From Isochrysis galbana (taxonomy: Eukaryota; Haptophyta; Isochrysidales; Isochrysidaceae), in contig CM030931.1 of assembly GCA_018136815.1 (NCBI GenBank), positions 1,653,398-1,717,397 of the forward strand: DNA of 64,000 bases. The letters are read 5' to 3'. The number at the start of each line of letters is the position of its first letter. Position 1 is the first letter of the stretch. The notes below the pieces were generated by a model. It had not been told where the DNA came from and ran no database searches. It saw nothing but the letters and a program-made list of their open reading frames with translations. Below are positions 55,082-64,000 of the stretch, in pieces. A program made the translations under genes and the position numbers.

Positions 55082-56661
55082 TTCCGCGCAAGATCCTCCT
55101 CAGCGTTAATGGAGCCCCCTACCCCATTGAGTACGCGGTCCGGAATTGCCGCGAACTTGGCGGCGACATTAAGAACCTGTACATCCACGCGGGCCCGAAG
55201 GGATGCAAAGGATACAAAAAAGATTACGCCTTGGCCTTCCAACCCCCTCTCCGCATATGCGTGTGCGCGGAGGAAAAGGCAGCGCGACTTGAGCGCGAAG
55301 AACGCAAGCGCATGGCGCCGCCGAAGAAAACCATCCAAGAGGCCATCAACCCGGGCTCGCTCGAGCTATGCAAACGTTTCCCCAACGGGAAATGCCCCAT
55401 GAACATCATGGGCAAGGCGTGCAACCGCTCGCACGATTATCCGGGCGCATGGAAAGACGGCGCGTGCACAATCGTGTGCGCGTTTCCGCGCGCGAGCGCC
55501 GGAACCCCCGGAAAACAACCGAAGGGAGGAATTTGTGCCCTAGGCGCCGATTGCCGCTATCTTCATAAGTACGCGAGCCTAGCCTATTTGATGTGTCGTG
55601 GCAACGCATTGATCATATACGCACTCACATTTAACTCCACCCTTGGATATCCAGGTGAGGGACCGGTCACTATCGTGTCCTACAACATCAACGGTGCCGG
55701 GCATGGCGCTTTAGGCTCGGCGCTGGCCCAAGCGAGAAAAGCGAGGGTGGACATTCTACTTCTGCAAGAGCTTCATGCCTATGCAGACGGCAGACATCAT
55801 CGCGCATGCATGACCGCCAAAGCGTTGGGATGGCAAATGGTGCACGCACCAGCGAACATCACTGACCCGGCGAGTGGGGTAGGCATTGCGATACGCGACT
55901 CCTCCCCAAGAGTGAAAATGTTACCGGGGGATTAGAAAGGAGCAGAGAAGAAACCATTGTAGACAACCTATTCATCTACCCAAAAGGGGACGCCCCGAAA
56001 GCGATATACGTACTATACCTATTAGCGTGGAGATATATACTCAGAGACTTCTATAGGATACATTACGACGGCATCAAATTCTCGGAAGAATCCATACTAA
56101 TAAGAATAATAGAGAGATACACCATACTAAGTAAAGCACTCCTCTTCGCACAAGAAACCGACTCGGCGAGAACCGCCCAAGCGGGCATGGGAAGACAGCC
56201 TAAAAAAAGGATAGACATGAATGATTTGAGACCCGTTTTCAACAGGAACGACAAAGGCGGTCTTAAGCCCAGCGCGGAGCTAGTGGAACTAGCCTCCAAG
56301 CTGGGGATCGCACACGCTGTCGAGGGGACCACGGAACAAGGGAACAAGGGAAACTGAAACATCGATACACCTACCTAAACCGCTGGTAGAGACATTGGAA
56401 CCTGGATATAAACCAAACAAATAAAAGGCGACCAGACGGACACACTCGACAACAAAGACAATTCCAGAAGGCCTGCCCGGACCCCACACTCTAAACCAGG
56501 CCTCAGGTAGCGCACCGAGGCCGGACCCCGGAAACCGAAGAAAAAGGAAAGAAGGGGGGCAGGGGAAGAGGTGGAGGGAGGGATGATAAGGGCGGTGTAG
56601 ATAGCGAAGGGAAGTCCCGCAACTAGTAGGTGTGTAGCCCTGAACCTTCAGAAGTTTTTTT
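55082..56661 (+). mobile_element. LINE family i copy, internally deleted, with 18-bp target duplication
   Basis: TTTACGGGAGCTGAACCC occurs at 55064-55081 and 56662-56679. The plus-strand frame (about 55231-55935) has a Cys/His cluster near CKRFPNGKCP, CALGADCRYLH (CCCH-like zinc finger). It then has GPVTIVSYNINGAGHG and VDILLLQELHAYADG, the first two motifs of an AP-endonuclease domain (S.N..G, LQE). It then jumps straight to the C-terminal block (55950-56357: IYVLYLLAWRYILRDFYRIH, IIERYTILSKALL). The reverse transcriptase is missing. The 3' UTR ends TAGGTGTGTAGCCCTGAACC, then TTCAGAAG and T10. Confidence 0.85.
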
Positions 56662-56679
56662 TTTACGGGAGCTGAACCC

Positions 56680-58152
56680 GAATCGATAAGCGGCCTTTTG
56701 TTTTCAATCTTTACTTGGGAAGCTGAACACGAATCGACACCTTTTAGCAATTCTTGGAGGTGGGGAGTTAATTCCGAATCGACATAAGCTTTGATGTACG
56801 AATACGAAGCAGATCATCACGACTAGGGGTAGGCCATAATATGTACATATCGTACTACATATTTGGGTACGATTCTGGCAAACTGATATGTCGACATATT
56901 TGCTACATATTTGGGTGGCACGGGCCCGGGCGCCGGTACATATTTGGGCGGGAGCTAGCGGGATGGGGGGGGGGGGGGGGCGGAGGGCGCGGGGGGGCGC
57001 GGGGGGGGGGGGGGGGGGGCGAGGAGCGAGCGAGAGAGCATGCCAGGCGAGGCTCTCCCCCGGCTTGCCGGCTTGCGCTGCCACGCCGGCCCGCGCGTCA
57101 CAAATGCATTCGTGACATGCCACTCCACCCCACCCTCGCCTTCAGGTGCTAGCAAGTATCGTCGCTCGGGCCGCGCCACGACGTCCAGGAACAGCGCAAG
57201 CAGTTCCCCGGCGCGCGCGCCGGAGGGCTTCAAATCATTCTCTGTTCCCAACTTGGGCCATAGCTGCTAGGAGTGTCAGGTCTCTCTCTCCTAATTCGGC
57301 ATCGTGTATCGTGTGAGCGTGTGTTTTCCTTGCTTGCGCATGCGTTTTCCCATCTGATCGGTCCACTACTTTGGCCGATCAGGTGTAGTCGTCCGTCATC
57401 CGTCATGTTGCGTTACAATAGCAGCAAACGTGAGGATGAGCGCTGCATGTGAGAGCGTGAAACGTGAGAGCACCCTTGGCTATGAAATGTGCCGTAAAAC
57501 ATAATGAGCGTATGCTACTTAGTAACACTCACTATATCTACATATACACGATACACGCTATGACTATTGATTGACTATGACTATCGTGCCTATCTACCGC
57601 GGCGACGGGCGACGGGCGCATATCTACATATTTTCTACATATTTGGGTGAGAGCCTCGCATATAAACGACATATCGTGACGACATATTTGGGCACTTTTT
57701 TCTACATATTTTGGCCTACCCCTAATCACGACTCATATTGATGATTGTTTTCGCAGTGAATTTCTTGCTCAAGAGAGTGTGTATCATATAAACCAGTGTG
57801 AATGATTTATCAGCCTCGCAAATGGCATGTAAGGTGTCTTTAATGTTCGTATTGTGCTTGAAATCGAATGAACTGAATAAGGACTTACATTCGAAAGTGT
57901 ACGTCCACAAATTTGGGTTCGACTCAAGCAGCCTCCTCAGGGAGTTGTTGCTCCCCCCCGGGTTGACCCCAACCGGCGGCGGCGGACTGATGCTGTCCAA
58001 TGCTTCCGCAATAACCTGCATGGCAGATTTAGAAGTGCCATATGGCGGAAAGAGAGGTGTGATGAATTTTTAAAGTTATCGTCCATCTTTTTTATGATCC
58101 ATTGCAATCGCTTGCGTACTACATCATCAGCCACCATTCCATTTATAGACAT
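56680..58152 (-). pseudogene. Repeat-gene 2, copy a, split by a hAT-type element
   Basis: Minus strand: ATG at 58152 (MSINGMVADDVVRKRLQWII), a frameshift in the TTTAAAAA run near 58070, then MQVIAEALDSISPPPPVGVN and LWTYTFECKSLFSSFDFKHN as far as 57733. After the inserted element it resumes at 56823 and runs to 56680. Near-identical to the copy at 61094-61718. Unknown function, no recognised domain. Confidence 0.75.
56824..57724. mobile_element. hAT-type element, 901 bp, with 8-bp target duplication
   Basis: ATCACGAC at 56816-56823 is repeated at 57725-57732. Ends are TAGGGGTAGGCC and GGCCTACCCCTA (perfect 12-bp inverted repeats). Repeated ACATATTTGGG motifs lie inside both ends (56860-56950, 57625-57700). 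It contains G-runs and no transposase frame. TAGGG ends and 8-bp duplication fit hAT. The uninterrupted target is visible in the other gene-2 copy at about 61510-61530. Confidence 0.9.
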
Positions 58153-58686
58153 AGTTGAGCACTGTGAGGTGGGTGCCTTTGCTTAAATACTAGACGATTT
58201 TTTTGTGCCGGCGCATCGCGTATTTGGAACGAGGGGTACCAAATGAAGGCAAACGACCTCGCTGCCGCTAGGGTGGGTCTTCGCCTTCGGCCGAAACGGA
58301 TCTTCGGAGGACCTCGACGGGCGGAAGGGGGGAACCGGCCCTCTCGAGCGTGGGGACAGACTCCCCCTACCCGCAGCAATTCTTGACAATAATACGATGC
58401 AAAACTGACACTCCCCCTATATATGCCATACTACTGTATATAGATATAGATATATAGAGACGTCTCAATCTCACTCTATTCGTGTACGCCTCGGAAAATC
58501 AGCCGGGGAGAGCTCGGGATGGTTTTCAGAACAAGTTAATCAAGCTCCTCAGACGAGACTCCCTGCCATCTCAACCGAGCTGCTCCCTTGGGTTGACGGA
58601 CACCAAAGGCTGCATGCTGAAGACCTCCAAAAGCAAGCAGAAGGCAACAAGCGTCGCAAAAAGACGTCGGATATTCGAGCCGCTGA
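58153..58686. other. Intergenic; 5' flank of repeat-gene 2 and eIF3f 3' flank
   Basis: 58153-58255 (minus) matches 60985-61090 up to GAGGTCGTTTGCCTTCATTT, which marks the 5' limit of the repeated gene unit. A frame on the plus strand at 58482-58703 has no motif. Confidence 0.5.
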
Positions 58687-60106
58687 TCAGCTCGCCGAAA
58701 TAGCAACTGCCTGAAGTCTCTCGGAAAGCGCGAGCTGGGCACGTGTGAGGTTAGCCAAGTAAACCACAACGAGCATGTCTTGTACTTGAGTGTTGAAGAT
58801 CTTGTCGAATGCCGAGCTATGAAGCGAGGGTGCAGCATTGACTGCCTTCTGCAAGAGAGAAATGATTTCAGCATCCGCGGTAGTCGAGCCCTTCGTCACC
58901 TCGTCCACGTATGCGCTGACGTCATCAAGCGTCTTCAGAAGCTTCTTAATTGTCACCTGGGAACAAAGGGCCAGATCTAAGTCAGGCAATGGCATCACAT
59001 TGAGCACCCTGAAATTAGGGGATGGGAATGAAGACCGCGTGCAGCTCGCCGAGCCGAGGTGAGCAGTGACCAACAACATGATCCGTCGAATGCTATGATA
59101 GCCAACCATACTCGTAAAGGCGCAAGCTGACGCGACGCAATACATGCTAAGGCCATGTTGAACATGAAAACCTTGCAGGTGTACCCACAGAAATGTGTGC
59201 CGATTGAGCAAACCACAAGCGTGCACACGATTGGTGAGGGAATCTTGCGCGGAGAAAGCGCTGACGTGCAGCCCCATGAGTGGTGTACGATGAACTTCGC
59301 GAGCAGCATGTGCTCACCTCCATTGTGTCTGCTTCTGAAATGGAAGCTGCACCACCCAGCCCTGACGAGGATGACTTGATCAAGGTTTCCATTCCGATCT
59401 TATCCGCCTCTGAGGTCACCGTCGTGACCTTGCACTCCTGAAAGCTAGTGCCGAGATTGATCCCGCCTAAGGTCAGGTGACAGTGTACGTCAGGAGCACA
59501 ACAGTCATTCTGTCTGAGCTCGTGCAGTGATTGGCTTACAATCGCAGACCAGCCAGCATACAACTTACCCAGTGTGAGCTCTTTCGACACGTAGGCCGTG
59601 CAGCTCATGCGCCGCTCGCCCATCCCCAGATCGAACAGGAGATGTACGGGAGAGTCCACGTCCTGGCCATAGAATTTATGGAACAGAAGCGATGACGAGC
59701 TCACCTCCTCGCCTGAATAAGCGCCGTTCGAGACGGATGGGTGACGCGAGGTGAGCACCTTTTGCAAGCGGCGCCATCATATACCACGCAACGTGAAGGA
59801 GCCAGGCATACCTGTTGAGTACCAGCCCACAACCTGCTGGTTCGGCTCGACGCGCTGATGAAGTGCGAGCATTGTCGCGTGGAAGTCAGTGCTTACAGCA
59901 ACCTGCTCTTCCGTATGTGTGTGTGGCACCGGGAAGCACGAGCAGACCTCGACCTTGTTTCCGTTCACTGTGCCCATGAGCGTGCCAATCACACGTCCCT
60001 GCCCCTCCTCACGCCTGCCATAGTGATCCGCAATGCTGAATAGCACGACGGGGTGCACTTCTACTTCTGTCTCGCCGGGCGCGAACAGAGCCGAGCGGCT
60101 GAACAT
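58687..60106 (-). CDS. EIF3F: Translation initiation factor eIF3 subunit f (MPN protein)
   Basis: Three exons, 60106..59812, 59712..59318 and 58956..58687, join to 960 nt (319 aa), all GT-AG. The MPN domain opens with VHPVVLFSIADHYGRREEGQ, GRVIGTLMGTVNGNKVEVCS and CFPVPHTHTEEQVAV, then GWYSTG and SLLFHKFYGQDVDSPVHLLF. The C-terminal helices include IKKLLKTLDDVSAYVDEVTK and NTQVQDMLVVVYLANLTRAQ. The RVIGTLLGTV..., CFPVPH and late YLANLT blocks identify eIF3f, not CSN6 or Rpn8. Non-catalytic MPN: the JAMM His pair is absent. It is part of the eIF3 complex on the 40S subunit. Confidence 0.93.
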
Positions 60107-60405
60107 CGCGGGCTGGCGGGCTGGGCGGGCGCGAGCAAGCTGCGCTCTCCGCCCTCGACGCGTCGCTGCTACTCACCGCGAGGCCGAAAAACAAAACGCA
60201 CGGCCACGCCGGCTCTCTCCTCCGGCCAAATCGCAACTCGAACAAAGGAGGGCCTGACGACAAGAGTTGCCGGTTGCTTTGGGGTGTTTGAGCGTGCGAG
60301 CAACTCACGAGCAACTTCAGGGGCTACAGGCAACATCGAGCAACATCGAGCAACTAATGAGCAATTTCACCCCTAGAAGATAGAAGAGCACCTAATTAAA
60401 GATTA
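60107..60405. other. Upstream region of eIF3f
   Basis: Directly upstream of the eIF3f start. Contains small GAGCAAC(A/T)TC direct repeats (about 60295-60360). No gene. Confidence 0.5.
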
Positions 60406-60876
60406 AAGTCGCGTTCCGTCAAAAGTCAAAAGAGGGCCAGGTGATAGAGTTTTGTTTTCGCTTATAGTGTTATATTAGTAATACGTTCCCCCACGGTACC
60501 CCATCCCACCTTTCGGAACACGCCTACCACCTGCGGCTAAATCTTCATCTTCTTCGTCTTTTTCTCACTGTCCTCGTCCTCAACCTTGTTGTCAATGTCG
60601 TTCTGCTGGCAGGCGACCAGGTCGCTTGGCTGATCATGGCTGACGAGGTCCGTGATGCGTGAGAGGATGGCCTTCTGGTCCTCCATCCAGAGTTTGCCAG
60701 CGCTCGGCGCACTTGCACCATGGGACTCGTTTCACCGTACGCGACCGCCGTGATGTATTCCATGCAGAGGTACGCGACGGCCGCCTCGTCTCCAATGTAT
60801 TTGGGCTCTTGGGGATCTTCTCGTACTCGTCAGAGTAGTCGCCGAAAGTCGCGTTCCGTCAAAAGAGGGCCAGGCT
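60406..60876 (-). pseudogene. MGQYF-type gene remnant between two terminal-repeat motifs
   Basis: The minus-strand frame begins at 60846 with GDYSDEYEKIPK, right after a terminal motif (60845-60876). It continues with frameshifts through YLCMEYITAVAYGETSPMVQ and ends DEDSEKKTKKMKI near 60538. Homologous to exon 2 of the gene at 18988-20485. The second terminal motif AAGTCGCGTTCCGTCAAAAG lies beyond its 3' end at 60406, with a TCAAAAG duplication. Confidence 0.65.
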
Positions 60877-61093
60877 AGGTGCTTGTTTTCTTTTTGGTTA
60901 GCCACAATAATATTATTATTACAAAGCTAATCACGCTCCCCCACTCCCAACACACGCGGTAAAACACCCCCAGCTACGCGGGCTGAGGTCGTTTGCCTTC
61001 ATTTGGTACCCCTCGTTTCCAAATACGCGATGCACCGGTACAAAAAAATCTTCTAGTATTTGAGCAAAGGCACCCACCTCACAGTGCTCAACC
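60877..61093 (+). repeat. 3' UTR scrap of the MGQYF family joined to the 5' flank of repeat-gene 2
   Basis: 60877-60985 antisense resembles 20490-20620 (GTTTTCTTTTT..., ACAAAGCTAATCA, CACACG(C)GGTAA). From GAGGTCGTTTGCC on it matches the 58.2-kb copy, so two repeat families meet at about 60985. Confidence 0.55.
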
Positions 61094-61718
61094 ATGTCTA
61101 CAAATGGAATGGTGGCTGATGATGTAATACGCAAGCGATTGCAATGGATAATAAAAAAATGACGATAACTTTAAAAAATTCATCACACCTCTCTTTCCGC
61201 CATATGGCACTTATAAATCTGCCATGCAGGTTATGGCGGAAGCATTGGACAGCATCAGTCCGCCGCCGCCGGTTGGGGTCAACCCGGGGGGGAGCAACAA
61301 CTCCCTGAGGAGGCTGCTTGAGTCGAACCCAAATTTGTGGACGTACACTTTCGAATGTAAGTCCTTATTCAGTTCATTCGATTTCAAGCACAATACGAAC
61401 ATTAAAGACACCTTACATGCCATTTGCGAGGCTGATAAATCATTCACACTGGTTTATATGATACACACTCTCTTGAGCAATAAATTCACTGTGAAAACAA
61501 TCATCAATATGAGTCGTGATGATCTGCTTCGTATAATGAAAACTTATGTCAATTCGGAATTAACTCCCCACCTCCAAGAATTGCTAAAAGGTGTCGATTC
61601 GGGTTCAGCTCCCCAAGTAAAGATTGAAAACAAAAGGCCGCTTATCGTTTCGGGTTCAGCTCCCGTAAAGATTGACCCCACAAGGCCCAGCAACATCAAA
61701 TACAAAAAAGCTCGGTAA
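61094..61718 (+). pseudogene. Repeat-gene 2, copy b, nearly intact
   Basis: ATG at 61094 (MSTNGMVADDVIRKRLQWII). One base is missing near 61158, then the frame reads KFITPLFPPYGT, MQVMAEALDSISPPPPVGVN, SNNSLRRLLESNPNLWTYTF, LHAICEADKSFTLVYMIHTL and INMSRDDLLRIMKTYVNSEL. A tandem (S/D)SGSAPxVKI(E/D) duplication precedes the stop at 61718. The two copies carry different indels, so the ancestor had one long frame of about 205 residues. Mixed-charge, soluble-looking. No family recognised; possibly carried by a transposon. Confidence 0.7.
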
Positions 61719-61729
61719 CCAAAGGATTT

Positions 61730-62035
61730 ACGCCTTCCTCCTCGATCTCGCCGAAGATCCGGTTCTCTCTCTCAACGGCGAGTTACGAGTGCAGAGTTCT
61801 ACAAGTTACGAGTAAAACTCCGCGGCAACAAGAACGACTGGACTGGGCTCGAAGACGCCTAAGGTCGGAAGTCGATCGCGGATGCGACATACCGACGACA
61901 AAGGAATGACGGGGGGAAGGGGAGGAGGTGGGGAAGGTGTGGAGGAAAGGGAAGAGAAAGAGAAGGGCGATGTCAATGGAGATAGGGAAGTGCCCTAGTA
62001 TAGTAGGTGTGTAGCCCAGAATCTTCAGATGTTTT
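61730..62035 (+). mobile_element. LINE family i 3' tail, 5'-truncated
   Basis: Ends GTATAGTAGGTGTGTAGCCC, AGAATCTTCAGATG and T7. Upstream GGGGAAGGGGAGGAGGTGGG, GAAAGGGAAGAGAAAG and ATAGGGAAGTGCC parallel the 3' UTR of the LINE at 55082-56661. Confidence 0.65.
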
Positions 62036-62913
62036 TTTAAAGGTGAATTTTGCCCGTGCGCGGGGCGCGGGGGTCTGCCTGAACGGCCCGGCATGCCTCT
62101 TCCTTCACCCAGAGTCCCAGAGTGCGCCGCATGCAATACTTGCGAAGCTAGCCCCACTCACCCAATGCGCACATGCCCCCCCTTTGACTCCACCCTTACA
62201 AATAGTAAAAAAAAACTGTTTGACCCCGCCCTACATGTGTTATTGTATGCCACGACACTTGATCACTCTTTGCTCTCAACTCCCAACTTGAAGTTGAAAT
62301 CCTGCACCAGCAACCTCAACATCCACCTTGGGCTGCCTAATTGCTAATTGCCACCCAGCGCACCGCCTTTGCAACTGGATGCAGCTTCACCCATATTCCC
62401 AGTTGCAAAATTTTCGCTATTGCTTATTGGACCCACAACCCGTCCCAAGCTCCATCGCCGCAAGCGCCCAAACTGAAACTGAAAGTCCTCCTACTTACTC
62501 TCGATTCCGGAAGACGCAAGCCAAGCACTCCAGAAAGACACGTCGAGATTTTGCGTAGGTACCCACCAACGACCAACACACAAAAGCCCAAGCCAAGCTA
62601 GATACATTACGGCACAAGTACGAAGCACGAAGCGACCGCCTTTCGGGAGTGTTGATATGCGGGGGGGGGGGGGGGCGGATGAAGCAAAGAGAAGAATAGA
62701 GGCGCGTCTGGGATGCAGGGACGCGTATGTGGCGCCCATTCCCGAGACACAAAAAGCCTCAGTACAGCGAGTGCCTCCTGCAGCACTTGCCAGTTCGCTG
62801 ATCTACACAAGCACAAGTGCGTTGCAACATGTACTGGGGGCGCTGAGGCTGTGATGTGCCTAAGCCCGATGACTCGAAAGGACGTTGGCTCCTGGCACTA
62901 CATCAATTGCACT
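62036..62913. other. Intergenic, no gene recognised
   Basis: 3' flank of the L13 gene. A G-run lies at 62661-62674. Short frames only. Confidence 0.45.
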
Positions 62914-63701
62914 CTAAACGCAGACAACAGCGTCCGGGTCCGTAAGGTCGAGGACCTTCGAATCAGGCTCCGAAGTCAGGCCCCCAAATGTCAATGGCTC
63001 TGGCGATTGGGCTGCGTGAGGATGCTCTGAGCCCTTATAGACCTTCAGGTGGCGGAAAAGCTCGCGGCCGTGCGAATTGTGAGGAAGCATTCCCTTCACA
63101 GCCTTCTCAACAATCCTGCAAAGTTGCACGCGGCACTGCGTCAGAATGGGCTGTCTGATGAGAACGTGGCCCAAGAACAAGCAAAAGCAGTGCTATCCAC
63201 ACCAAGCGTATCCACGCAAGCCGCAAGCAGTGCAGACATGCACCTCTCCGGGATGCGCTGCTGAAGCTCGTTGAAAGATTCAATCTTCATACCACCCGGG
63301 CGGCCCGAGTGGCGGCGGTAAAGCTTCTCCTCAGCCTTCTTCCCGGTCACAATCACCTTGTCCGCATTGACCACAACCACACAGTCACCGACATCGGCGC
63401 CAGGCGTGAACTCAGCCTTATGCTTGCCCAGGAGAATCTTAGCGATCTCCGACGACATGCGACCCAGGCGCAAGCCCTTAGCATCAACCACGTACCACTT
63501 CTTCGCGGCCATTGCCGTGTCATCCGACTTCGGCATCCAGGTCTTCTGGCCAGGCATCATCGGGACCGCCTTCTCAACGCCTACCTCCATGCGGAGAGCA
63601 GCGACGCGGCCGGTGTGGGGCGCGGGGGCCGCGGCGGGCATGACATAGGCGAGCGAGCTGCATGAGCAGAGCGCGAGGACGGCGGCGCGCATGGCGACCA
63701 T
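62914..63701 (-). CDS. rpl13: Organellar (plastid-type) ribosomal protein uL13, nucleus-encoded
   Basis: Exons 63701..63244 and 63115..62914 (660 nt, 219 aa). The junction reads [17 protein letters not shown], as L13 requires. Leader: [20 protein letters not shown] is a signal peptide, with [20 protein letters not shown] as transit-peptide-like continuation. This is the two-part layout used to reach complex plastids. L13 core: [95 protein letters not shown] and [12 protein letters not shown]. The last is typical of bacterial/plastid L13. ATG 63692 is an alternative start. It is a 50S subunit assembly protein. Confidence 0.92.
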
Positions 63702-64000
63702 CTGGGCTGAAGAGGAAGGGGGGGGAGGAAGGAGAAGGGGGGAAAGGGGGGGCGGAAGAAGCAGAGGCGCAGCAGGCGTGAGGGCTCCGTGCACCAGAGA
63801 AGAGCGCCTCGCACGTCTCCCGAGATCACAGCCCAACTCGAGTACCGGGGGGGGGGGGGGGGGGAGCCTAAGCTTAGGCCGTGTTTTAACCCTAGTATAT
63901 AAAGGTGGTTTAAAAAGGTGGTTCCGTAGGATTTAGAAAGAGGTGGGAAATCGGCAGGTGGGCAGGTGGGCGGCGGGTGGAGCAGGTTCGCGCGCTCTCC
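63702..64000. other. Upstream region of the L13 gene
   Basis: Purine-rich with a G-run at 63847-63864. Presumed promoter. No other gene visible before the window ends. Confidence 0.5.

Noticed and set aside
58687..60106. COP9 signalosome subunit 6 or proteasome Rpn8
   Set aside because: Both share the MPN fold, but the RVIGTL(M/L)GTV, CFPVPH, GWYSTG and C-terminal YLANLT blocks fit eIF3f best.

Overview
This window is a piece of a nuclear genome from a eukaryotic microbe, most probably a photosynthetic alga with a secondary plastid of red-algal origin. Protein-coding genes are cut by short GT-AG introns (about 60-350 nt, often starting GTGCG or GTGAG). One gene is a nucleus-encoded organellar ribosomal protein L13 with a signal-plus-transit type leader. 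The DNA is GC-rich, full of simple repeats, and more than half of it is transposon-derived. A haptophyte fits best, but I cannot prove the group from sequence alone. There are no bacterial features, operons or CRISPR arrays. One run of N (about 45732-45831) is an assembly gap.

Layout. 1-2347: 3' part of an ABCG transporter. 2600-5600: a possible host gene cut by a composite retroposon. 5727-8835: NXPE-like membrane-anchored SGNH acyltransferase/esterase. 9500-12006: nested retroposons. 12334-13425: extended SDR dehydrogenase/epimerase. 14600-17060: another retroposon and very long (TG)n tracts. 17539-17945: a 101-bp triplicate repeat and an intron-containing tRNA-Gln(UUG). 18988-20660: an unknown gene with a large inverted-repeat-ended intron. 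21539-22853: THOC3/TEX1 WD40 protein. 26481-26867: TSR2-like. 27260-30320: a LINE inserted in a LINE. 31203-33206: FLVCR-like MFS carrier with a leader. 34072-35946: two terminal-inverted-repeat elements. 37171-38718: ALG6. 39246-41629: repeats and a Tc1/mariner-type element. 41830-43328: a Fanzor fragment and a Harbinger-like fragment facing each other across a minisatellite. 43598-44372: tandem SAM-domain protein. 45120-46761: a 1.6-kb retroposon holding the assembly gap. 48078-48434: ankyrin protein. 49930-51381: leucine-rich-repeat protein fused to a globin-like domain lacking both haem histidines. 52649-53287: protein with repeated VPxG modules. 55020-58152: an unknown repeat gene split by a LINE and a hAT-type element. 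58687-60106: eIF3f. 60407-62040: more repeats. 62914-63701: organellar L13.

The host genes look like unrelated housekeeping loci: translation (eIF3f, L13), ribosome assembly (TSR2), mRNA export (THOC3), N-glycosylation (ALG6) and membrane transport (ABCG, FLVCR-like). They do not form one pathway.

The coherent story is the mobile DNA. Two LINE tail types and a modular ~0.8-kb SINE-like family all end in T-rich tails on their sense strand. I could read target-site duplications of 10-18 bp directly for seven insertions.
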